Shown here: positions 1 to 6,066 of the stretch, piece by piece | Numbering within the stretch: the stretch's first letter is position 1 | Layout: every line of letters starts with the position of its first letter | From: an uncultured Ruminococcus sp. | Lineage (GTDB): Bacteria > Bacillota > Clostridia > Oscillospirales > CAG-272 | Length of the DNA stretch: 18,101 bases | Direction of reading: 5' to 3' | Assembly (NCBI GenBank): GCA_902782785.1 | Contig: CACZOH010000042.1 | Coordinates: forward strand, 1-18,101 | Translations under genes and position numbers: made by a program | The notes under the pieces: model-generated | The model's database searches: none | Told to the model about the DNA's origin: nothing | The model's input: only the letters and a program-made list of their open reading frames with translations

Positions 1-138
1 CTATACGTAACAGCAAGGGGTTTAACGAAGCAGGAGCGGCGAGATGCCGTCCGAAAACGTGGTTCGGATAATTCTCGTTACCCTATGTATAAGACGGACG
101 CCGCGCCGTCCGGTTCGCGTAAGAGCGTCAGGTCAGAA
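1..138. other. left-end region without a convincing gene
   Basis: No credible gene is seen here. Plus-strand frame 1 stays open from the window edge to a TAA at 235-237, but its translation is basic and low in complexity, has no domain I recognise, and runs through the hairpin at 139-189. It could be the tail of a gene starting outside the window; I consider that unlikely. The stretch contains the 25-bp motif at 61-85 and a small GC hairpin at 95-112 (CGGACG and CGTCCG arms, six-base loop). Confidence 0.4.
61..85 (+). repeat. 25-bp motif, left copy (partner of 18025-18049)
   Basis: Read on the plus strand this is GGTTCGGATAA-T-TCT-C-GTTACCCTA. The minus strand at 18025-18049 reads the same except for C and T at the two separated positions, so 23 of 25 bases match. 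The right-hand copy lies just upstream of the sigma factor start, so the motif may be an ECF-type promoter. Here no gene with a ribosome binding site follows in the same direction. Confidence 0.6.
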
Positions 139-189
139 AAAACAAGCCGGGAAAAAGATCCGTCACGATCCTTTGTCCCCGCTTGTTTT
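139..189. terminator. bidirectional terminator-like hairpin after the solute-binding protein gene
   Basis: The arms AAAACAAGC (139-147) and GCTTGTTTT (181-189) pair perfectly. After a C:C mismatch, GGG (149-151) pairs with CCC (177-179), and GATC elements can pair inside the loop. On the minus strand the stem runs into six T residues, about 90 nt past the stop of the solute-binding protein gene. On the plus strand it runs into a T-rich tract at 186-198. It most likely ends the 3684-to-279 operon. Confidence 0.55.
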
Positions 190-278
190 CTTTTTCTTTC
201 CGTTTTTCCGCCCGGCTCTTCACGGCGAAACGCTTAACTTACGGACGCGCCGCGTTTTGCGTGAAGATTTGCGGTCTG

Positions 279-1775
279 TCAGTCCGTCGACTTTTTGTAG
301 GCGGCTATCATTTTGTCTATTATTCTCTTTGACGATTTTTCGTGCTGTTTGAACAAGGACGCCACGTTTGTGGATCTTGACGTCAGGAGCATGCGCACGT
401 ACGAGCCTATCGTATCGAACATATTTATGTATCCCATATCGAACACGCGGTTCCTCACTATGTAATCTATCATCTCGGAGGAATCGGCGTCGCGCGTGAC
501 CTTGCGCTTCAGATACGTTTCGTAAAGCACGGGCGTAACGGTCCTGTAAGCCTCGCTTGCAAGCGCTTCCGTTATGACGGACGCTCTTTCAAGGTCCTTG
601 CAAGACGCGGTAACGCATACCATATTTGAAGCCCCGTTGACGAACGAGCGGTAGTCCTTCTGAGCCTCGGAGAATTTGGGCAGCGGCAGTATTCCGAATT
701 CGTTGTCCATATCGCGCAGCGTGCCTATGAGAAGGAAGCTTGCGTCGTAGAACAGCGCCTGGCCGTTTCTGAATACCTTTCCGACGTTGTTGTAATCGGC
801 CGTTTCAAAATACGCGTTGTTCGTTACTATAACGTCGTATATCTTGCCGTATATCTCCGTGTCGCGCTCGACCTGCGGAGCGTAATACGGCATATCGTTT
901 TCGTCCTTAGATACAAGTCCTCCGCCCGCGCCGTAATAAAGGCTGTACGGCACGTCGTACGACCACGACGAAAGTCCGAACGTGTCCGCCGTTCCGAAAG
1001 GATCCGTCTTTCCGTCGCCGTCTTTGTCGGCGGTTATGTCCTTTGTATATTCGATCAGCTTGTCGAGCGTCCATTTGCCGTCTCTTACGAGCTGGTACGG
1101 ATATTCAAGGTCGTTTCTGTCAAACATCGTCTTGTTGAAATAAAGGCACGAGGTCGTGCTGAAGCTTGACGGGCTTATATCGCCGTTTGCCATGAACAGA
1201 CTGTTGCCTATGGAGAAGCCGTCCTTAAGGTTCTTGTCCCACCACGGCTGTGACAGGTCGACGTGTTCAAGACGCTCAAAAGCGACGAAATCGCCGTCAA
1301 GCGCGAGAGAAGAGGCGCTCACCATATGGACGAAGCAGAGATCGTAATCATCGCTTCCGGACTTGACCATCCTGTCGATCGCCGCGTTCACGGCGTCGAA
1401 CGCATCGAATTCAACGACTATTTTTATGCCGAATCTGTCCTGTACCGCGAGGTTTCTCTGATACACGGCGTCGTGTACGGCGTCGCTTTCGTCCGCTTCC
1501 TCGGCGTAAACGTCGTAGTGCCTGTTTCCGTCCTGCTGTGCCAGTATGCGGAATTCCTCGCCGCCGTAGTTGAACTGCGGCAAAGCGTCAGTCTCCGCCT
1601 CCGTCTCCGTCTCCGTCTCTTCCGCGGCGGTCGTGACGTCGGCGGGTTTCGTATCCGTCGCGGCGGTCCTGTCGGTATCCGTGTTCGTGTTTGCCGTGCC
1701 GCCGGCGCAGCCGGACGCGAATATGACGGCGAGGACCGTGAACAGCGTCAGCATTATACAGATAATTTTCTTCAT
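279..1775 (-). CDS. carbohydrate ABC transporter-type extracellular solute-binding lipoprotein
   Basis: The 498-aa product starts with a lipoprotein signal peptide, with the lipobox ASGC placing the modified cysteine at residue 23. A Thr/Glu-rich linker (about 27-65) follows, then a family 1 solute-binding fold. Family-like signatures are the opening NYGGEEFRIL, the segment around RNLAVQDRFGIKI, WWDKNL, and DKDGDGKTDPFG, a Ca-loop-like Asp-rich turn seen in many sugar-binding proteins. It would bind an oligosaccharide outside the membrane for an ABC importer. The ATG is preceded by AAAGGAG at good spacing. It lies 16 nt downstream of the glycosidase-like gene, so the two are probably co-transcribed. 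No permease or ATPase gene is present, so the transport partner is unknown. The general family is clear; the sugar is not. Confidence 0.85.
   Translation of the reverse strand: MKKIICIMLTLFTVLAVIFASGCAGGTANTNTDTDRTAATDTKPADVTTAAEETETETEAETDALPQFNYGGEEFRILAQQDGNRHYDVYAEEADESDAVHDAVYQRNLAVQDRFGIKIVVEFDAFDAVNAAIDRMVKSGSDDYDLCFVHMVSASSLALDGDFVAFERLEHVDLSQPWWDKNLKDGFSIGNSLFMANGDISPSSFSTTSCLYFNKTMFDRNDLEYPYQLVRDGKWTLDKLIEYTKDITADKDGDGKTDPFGTADTFGLSSWSYDVPYSLYYGAGGGLVSKDENDMPYYAPQVERDTEIYGKIYDVIVTNNAYFETADYNNVGKVFRNGQALFYDASFLLIGTLRDMDNEFGILPLPKFSEAQKDYRSFVNGASNMVCVTASCKDLERASVITEALASEAYRTVTPVLYETYLKRKVTRDADSSEMIDYIVRNRVFDMGYINMFDTIGSYVRMLLTSRSTNVASLFKQHEKSSKRIIDKMIAAYKKSTD
1591..1620 (-). repeat. 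in-frame hexamer repeat coding a Glu-Thr linker
   Basis: There are five near-identical hexamers of the form GTCTCC on the plus strand: 1591, 1597 (first-position variant GCCTCC), 1603, 1609 and 1615 (last base T). On the coding strand they give alternating Glu-Thr residues just after the lipid-anchored N-terminus of the solute-binding protein. Slippage in six-base units would change linker length without a frameshift. Confidence 0.6.
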
Positions 1776-1791
1776 CTTCTTCTCCTTTATA

Positions 1792-3684
1792 TCATTTTTT
1801 TACAAGCAGGAGCACGTAATCGAGCGGCTCCGGTCTGTCCGGCGGCATCCACGCGGGTTTGCCGTCCTTTTCCGTATCGGCTCTTATCTCGCCGATATCC
1901 GTATATTCGTTCGTCCTCGGGTTGAACCATCTGGCCTCGTACACGGCGCCGCCGTCCATTCCGCAGACCGTTCCGGAGGCGACAGCCTTGTTATACATAT
2001 ATATCACGTACAGCTCGTTTCCTATCGCGGCGCAGGAATAGATCGCTTTCTTTCTTGAAGTGACCGTGCCGTCAAAACGTTCTTTGTCGTTGAAATCCGG
2101 CGTGAGCCTCCACCATTCAAAGCTCTCGAAAAACCGTCTCATATAACCCTGCTGATACGCTGATTCAAAATTCACGGAGTTGCCCCACGTAACGGCCTTG
2201 TCCGCCACGGAGACTGTCTCAAGCCCGTCGTTCGAGGGCTCGTCAAGATTGTACGTGCCGTTATAAAGCCATATATCGGCTGCGCCGTAGCCGACGCCCG
2301 CAAAGCCGTTGAGCATCGCGATCCACGACTGGGCGCGCGCGCCGTAATCCTTTGTCCAGAGATTGCAGTACCGGCTCTCATAGTTTATCGCGACCTTGCC
2401 GCTGTTCCAGTAGTCCTTCGGCACCTTGCCGTTATCCTGCTTTGTCAGATCGGGCTGCCACTGTACCGCCCACCAGTTGTGACCCGTTTTTTCCGTGACC
2501 TCGTCGGACAGAAACGCGGAAGCGCCGCCGTTGTCGGAGATCGACTCCGTCACGCCCTGTCCCGTAACGGTAGTGAATATCGCGTTTTCCTGATGACCCG
2601 ACAGCGGGTGACCGTACGCGTCGTATTTATGCAGGTATTCCGCGATCCTGACCCACGGATTGTTTTTGTAATCGTAGATCTTCTGGTCTCCGCGCTCGCG
2701 GTAAAAATCGTTGTCTATCTCCTGCGCGAGCGTCCACATAACGGGATACGCGGAATAACGCGCGACCCAGTAGCGAGATATCGCCTCGAGATACTTTTCG
2801 TTTTTCATTATATCGGCGGTCATGCTTCCGGCAAAGAAGAACTCCGCGTTTGCGTGGACAAGCCCTTTTTCGGCTATATATTGATAATACAGATCGTTTT
2901 TCGCAAACTCCGCGGCGTCGGACGACGAAAGCGAGCCGTCCGTAAGATCCGCCTTTGTTCCTATCGGCTCGGACTGGTACACCGTAAAGCCCTGTTCAAC
3001 GCGCTTGTCGACGATGTATCTGAAATGTGATTTTGCGCCCGTTCTTCCCGCGGAAAGACCTCCTCTGTCGTATTCCTCGGAGTACATGTTCCAGTGCGTG
3101 TCGCCGAGATAGAAGAACGGAGTGCCGTCCGCGTAAACAAAGTGCTTTGTGCCGTTTGTCGTTACAAAGCCGTGTCTGTATACCGCAAGGTCTCCCTTAT
3201 AGGCGTTTGCGGCTACCGTGCCGGTCCTGCCGTTGAGGGAAGCGTCCGTTTCGCAAACGGTTTCAAAATCCCATACGCCGTATTCTGTCGGGGCGAAGCG
3301 GACGGTGAACGTATTCCCGCCGTACCAGAAGCCGGGGACCGTAAGCGAAGTCTTTGTTTCTCTGTTCGTGAAGACCGCGTCAAGGACGACGTACAGCTGC
3401 TCCGTCTCGCCGTAGCTCTTGTCCGTTTCAAAATTTATGTCGACCGCGATCCACGTTTGCGTTACGTAATCGGTCCTGTCCGCTATGTCGTCGGGGAAAA
3501 CCTCGGTTTCCGTCTCCGTTTCCGGTTCGTTTGTCTGCATCTCCGTTTCCTCCGTCTTTCCTGTCGTTTCTTCCTTTGTGTTTTCATCCGTTTGCGATCC
3601 GTTTCCTCCGGCGCAGGAAAAAACGGATAACAGCGTTATCGCGCAAAGTATAAACAACGTGATGATTTTATAAAGCTTTTTCAT
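1792..3684 (-). CDS. DUF5060/DUF4038 (GH140-like) glycoside hydrolase lipoprotein
   Basis: The 630-aa product has a lipoprotein signal peptide (VFSC, cysteine 24) and a Thr/Glu-rich spacer to about residue 65. A beta-sandwich resembling DUF5060 spans about 72-165 (VPGFWYGGNTFTVRFAPTE). A TIM-barrel resembling DUF4038 spans about 175-530, opening with DGTPFFYLGDTHWNM, and a C-terminal small beta domain spans about 545-630. Candidate catalytic acids are E322 in MWTLAQEIDND and E436 in NYESRY, chosen by their place in barrel-strand-like segments and not proven. Founding GH140 members act on branched plant pectin, but substrates of this clade vary. It is the first gene of an operon with the solute-binding protein and is divergent from an AraC regulator. 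The ribosome binding site before the ATG is weak (GGTG); an upstream ATG meets a stop after two codons. Confidence 0.8.
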   Translation of the reverse strand: MKKLYKIITLFILCAITLLSVFSCAGGNGSQTDENTKEETTGKTEETEMQTNEPETETETEVFPDDIADRTDYVTQTWIAVDINFETDKSYGETEQLYVVLDAVFTNRETKTSLTVPGFWYGGNTFTVRFAPTEYGVWDFETVCETDASLNGRTGTVAANAYKGDLAVYRHGFVTTNGTKHFVYADGTPFFYLGDTHWNMYSEEYDRGGLSAGRTGAKSHFRYIVDKRVEQGFTVYQSEPIGTKADLTDGSLSSSDAAEFAKNDLYYQYIAEKGLVHANAEFFFAGSMTADIMKNEKYLEAISRYWVARYSAYPVMWTLAQEIDNDFYRERGDQKIYDYKNNPWVRIAEYLHKYDAYGHPLSGHQENAIFTTVTGQGVTESISDNGGASAFLSDEVTEKTGHNWWAVQWQPDLTKQDNGKVPKDYWNSGKVAINYESRYCNLWTKDYGARAQSWIAMLNGFAGVGYGAADIWLYNGTYNLDEPSNDGLETVSVADKAVTWGNSVNFESAYQQGYMRRFFESFEWWRLTPDFNDKERFDGTVTSRKKAIYSCAAIGNELYVIYMYNKAVASGTVCGMDGGAVYEARWFNPRTNEYTDIGEIRADTEKDGKPAWMPPDRPEPLDYVLLLVKK

Positions 3685-3762
3685 ATCACACCATAATCAT
3701 AAGATCTCTGACGCTTTTTCGCGCATCGCAGAACGGGAGCGGCCCGTTTTTTGCTTATGTAT

Positions 3763-3791
3763 ATTCTATACTTTATTATATTGTTTTTCAA
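3763..3791 (-). promoter_or_regulatory. sigma-A promoter for the glycosidase/solute-binding operon
   Basis: On the minus strand, TTGAAA (3791-3786) is followed after exactly 17 nt by TAGAAT (3768-3763). Transcription would start near 3756, giving a leader of about 70 nt before the ATG at 3684. The region is AT-rich against GC-richer coding DNA. Confidence 0.6.
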
Positions 3792-3803
3792 GCCAAAAAC
3801 AAC

Positions 3804-3836
3804 ACAAATTATAGACAAATTTGTTTTTAACAAATT
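3804..3836. promoter_or_regulatory. candidate AraC-type operator with three ACAAATT repeats
   Basis: ACAAATT occurs in direct orientation at 3804-3810, 3815-3821 and 3830-3836. The first step is 11 nt, about one helical turn, and the second is 15 nt. An inverted repeat, AATTTGTT (3818-3825) and AACAAATT (3829-3836) with a three-base spacer, overlaps them. The cluster lies between the divergent promoters, just upstream of the plus-strand -35 box at 3841. This fits a site for the adjacent AraC-family regulator acting on both directions. The binding itself is inferred. Confidence 0.45.
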
Positions 3837-3840
3837 CGGG

Positions 3841-3869
3841 TTGATATTTGACGAAAGAGGATGTATAAT
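3841..3869 (+). promoter_or_regulatory. sigma-A promoter of the AraC-family gene
   Basis: TTGATA (3841-3846), a 17-nt spacer and a perfect TATAAT (3864-3869) form a strong consensus promoter. Transcription would start near 3876, only about 24 nt before the GTG start at 3900. Confidence 0.75.
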
Positions 3870-3899
3870 GGAATAAAATACTGAAGGAGAAGGTTGACC

Positions 3900-4700
3900 G
3901 TGTCTGATATACTTGTTGAAAACTGGACCGTCCCGGTTCACGCCCTCATACGCGGAGAGCTTACGGATTATATACACGTCCACCACTGTATCGAGATAGT
4001 TACCGTGCTTGAAGGCGGCGCAAAGCTGCATATGGGAAACGCGGAATATACGCTGACCTCCGGCTGTACCACCGTCGTGTTTCCGAGCATAGCGCATATG
4101 TATACGTGGGGTTACGGTATGAAATGCTGTTACTGTACCGTATCGCGGGGAGTTCTGTCGCGGTTCGGCGACGTTTTCACGTCGTATCTGCCGGTCGATC
4201 CCGTCGTTTCCGAAACGCCCGGCGAGCTTACAGATATTTTCCTGAAGCTCACGTCGTTATTGACCGACAAGGGACCGTACAGGGAGCAGAGGCAAAGCGG
4301 TTACGCGGAGCTGCTTATCTCCGGACTCCTGCCGCTGCTTGAGATCAGGAAGGTCAGGAGCATATCGGGCGACAACATTGAAAGGATAATGCGGTATTAT
4401 AACGAAAACATTTCAAAAAAAATAACTCTTTCGGAGGTGGCGGACGATCTGAACATAAGCCGGACTTATATCACGTCCATCTTCCGCCGCTATTTCGGGA
4501 CCACGCCGTCAAAATATCTCACGGCGATACGGATAATGGAAGCGAAGCGTATGCTGCTTGAAGAAAAGCGCAGTCTGACGGATATCGCCCTTTCATCCGG
4601 GTTTCAGTCGGTACGCACGTTCAACCGCGTGTTTTCGGACAACGCAAAAATGACCCCGACGCAATACAGGAAAACGGAGCTTGAAAGGCTGAGAAAATGA
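3900..4700 (+). CDS. AraC/XylS-family transcriptional regulator
   Basis: The 266-aa product has an N-terminal cupin-like sensor domain (about 10-90) with His-rich strands around YIHVHHCIEIV, typical of sugar-responsive AraC proteins. The C-terminal double helix-turn-helix covers about residues 160-262. The first helix-turn-helix is marked by ITLSEVADDLNISRTYIT and FRRYFGTTPSKYL, the second by SLTDIALSSGFQSVRTFNRVF and the closing MTPTQYR. The GTG at 3900 is chosen because AAGGAG at 3884-3889 is about 10 nt upstream; a TTG at 3894 in the same frame sits only 4 nt from that site and would add two residues. It is divergent from the glycosidase/solute-binding operon and is its likely regulator. 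The inducer is unknown. Confidence 0.88.
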   Translation: MSDILVENWTVPVHALIRGELTDYIHVHHCIEIVTVLEGGAKLHMGNAEYTLTSGCTTVVFPSIAHMYTWGYGMKCCYCTVSRGVLSRFGDVFTSYLPVDPVVSETPGELTDIFLKLTSLLTDKGPYREQRQSGYAELLISGLLPLLEIRKVRSISGDNIERIMRYYNENISKKITLSEVADDLNISRTYITSIFRRYFGTTPSKYLTAIRIMEAKRMLLEEKRSLTDIALSSGFQSVRTFNRVFSDNAKMTPTQYRKTELERLRK

Positions 4701-4706
4701 CGGCGC

Positions 4707-4763
4707 CGCCCGCTTTACGGGCGCGCGGTACGGTCACGGGTTTCGTCTGCGGCGAAACGCCGC
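4707..4763 (+). terminator. possible weak terminator: two GC hairpins after the AraC-family gene
   Basis: CGCCCG/CGGGCG (4707-4723, loop CTTTA) starts seven bases past the stop codon, and GCGGCG/CGCCGC (4749-4763, loop AAA) follows. Neither has a U-tract, so termination is uncertain. Nothing else is seen between 4701 and the thiI promoter at 4821. Confidence 0.25.
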
Positions 4764-4820
4764 TTCCGCACAAAAGGCAAAACGCGCGCCGCATTATTTT
4801 AATTATTTTCTCAAATCCTG

Positions 4821-4849
4821 TTGCGTTTTGGGCGGATTTGTGGTAGAAT
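4821..4849 (+). promoter_or_regulatory. promoter of thiI and the AlgX-like gene
   Basis: TTGCGT (4821-4826), a 17-nt spacer and TAGAAT (4844-4849) are seen, with an extended -10 (TGG directly before TAGAAT). The predicted start is near 4856, with a leader of about 26 nt. Confidence 0.6.
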
Positions 4850-4881
4850 AACACAAAATAAATCACAACGGACAGAAAAAA

Positions 4882-6066
4882 ATGGATTACGCTATACTTT
4901 TGAAATTCGGCGAAATAACGCTCAAGGGCGCAAACAGGGCGTATTTTGAAAACACGCTTCTGCGCCAGGTGCGGTACAGGCTCAAGCCTTACGGCAAATG
5001 GAACGTATATAAATCGCAGAGCACGATCTGCGTCGAGCCGGAGGACGACGGCTGCGATATGGAGGGGGCGTACGGCGCGTGCAAACGCACGTTCGGCGTC
5101 ATCTCCCTTTGCCGCGCGTACGAGGCTGAAAAGGATATGGAAGCGGTTAAAAAACGCATAGCGGAGCTTGCGCCCGCGCTTTTGTCGGACGCCCGCACCT
5201 TCAAGGTCGAGGCGCGCCGCGCCGACAAAAGCTTTCCTTATACCTCGCCCGAAATATCATCCGAGGCGGGCGGCGTGATACTCGACGTATGCAAAAACGT
5301 CAAAGTCGACGTTCACGACCCCGACGTTACGGTAAGGATCGAGATACGCGACGAAAAGGCGTTCATCTCCGGCGCGCGCGAAAAGGGCGCGGGCGGTATG
5401 CCCGTCACCACCAACGGCAAGGCGCTTCTTCTGCTTTCGGGCGGCATAGATTCGCCCGTGGCGGGACACATGATCTGCCGCCGCGGCGTCAAGCTTGAGG
5501 TCATACATTTTGAATCCTTCCCGTACACGAGCGAAAGAGCGCTTGAAAAGGTAAAGGATCTTGCAAGGATACTTGCGCGATATAACGGCGCCGTCTGTTT
5601 CCATACCGTCTCCGTCACTGAAATACAGGAGGCGCTTATCAAAAACTGCGACGAGGATTATTTCACGATACTTCTGCGCCGCTTTATGATGAGGATATCG
5701 GAGGCGGTCGCGCGCGAGCGCGAATGCGCGGCTCTCGTAACGGGAGAGAGCGTCGGTCAGGTCGCGTCTCAGACGATACAGGCCTTAAGCGTCACAAACG
5801 GCACCGTGAGCATACCCGTTTTCCGTCCCTGTATAGGGCTTGACAAGGAGGAGATAATACAGCGCGCAAGAGAAATAGACACGTTTGAGACCTCCGTTCT
5901 TCCGTTTGAGGACTGCTGTACCGTTTTCACGCCGCGCCACCCGAAAACGAAGCCGACGCTTGAAAACGTGCTGAAGGAGGAGGAAAGGGTAAACGTTGAA
6001 GCGCTTGTGAACGACGCGCTTTCAACGCGAAGACAGGAATGGATCAGGGAGAGCGTATATGAATAA
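4882..6066 (+). CDS. thiI: tRNA uracil 4-sulfurtransferase ThiI
   Basis: ThiI adenylates U8 of tRNA and transfers sulfur to make 4-thiouridine; in many bacteria it also supplies sulfur for the thiamine thiazole. The 394-aa protein begins with a ferredoxin-like segment containing LLKFGEITLKGANR. A THUMP domain covers about 60-165. The PP-loop ATPase domain has SGGIDSP at 186-192, TGESVGQVASQT at 287-298 and the Cys pair in FEDCCTVFTPRHP (345-346), where the family's reactive cysteine lies. There is no C-terminal rhodanese domain, as is usual in Bacillota, so a separate cysteine desulfurase must supply sulfur. The ribosome binding site is weak (ACGGAC). The last eight bases overlap the next gene, indicating coupling. 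Confidence 0.95.
   Translation: MDYAILLKFGEITLKGANRAYFENTLLRQVRYRLKPYGKWNVYKSQSTICVEPEDDGCDMEGAYGACKRTFGVISLCRAYEAEKDMEAVKKRIAELAPALLSDARTFKVEARRADKSFPYTSPEISSEAGGVILDVCKNVKVDVHDPDVTVRIEIRDEKAFISGAREKGAGGMPVTTNGKALLLLSGGIDSPVAGHMICRRGVKLEVIHFESFPYTSERALEKVKDLARILARYNGAVCFHTVSVTEIQEALIKNCDEDYFTILLRRFMMRISEAVARERECAALVTGESVGQVASQTIQALSVTNGTVSIPVFRPCIGLDKEEIIQRAREIDTFETSVLPFEDCCTVFTPRHPKTKPTLENVLKEEERVNVEALVNDALSTRRQEWIRESVYE

Noticed and set aside
44..352. 102-codon plus-strand open frame at the left end
   Set aside because: It has no convincing ribosome binding site, crosses the terminator hairpin, overlaps the end of the solute-binding protein gene by 74 nt, and has an Arg/Phe-rich composition without a domain.
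1591..1620. Hexamer array considered as a CRISPR-like or regulatory repeat
   Set aside because: The units are six bases with no spacers and lie in frame within a Thr/Glu linker, so coding repetition explains them.
3848..3869. TTGACG at 3848 as the -35 of the AraC-family promoter
   Set aside because: It is only 10 nt from TATAAT; TTGATA at 3841 has the correct 17-nt spacing.
3681..4097. 138-codon minus-strand open frame spanning the divergent promoter region
   Set aside because: It runs through both promoters and the operator and overlaps the AraC gene; the translation has no domain.
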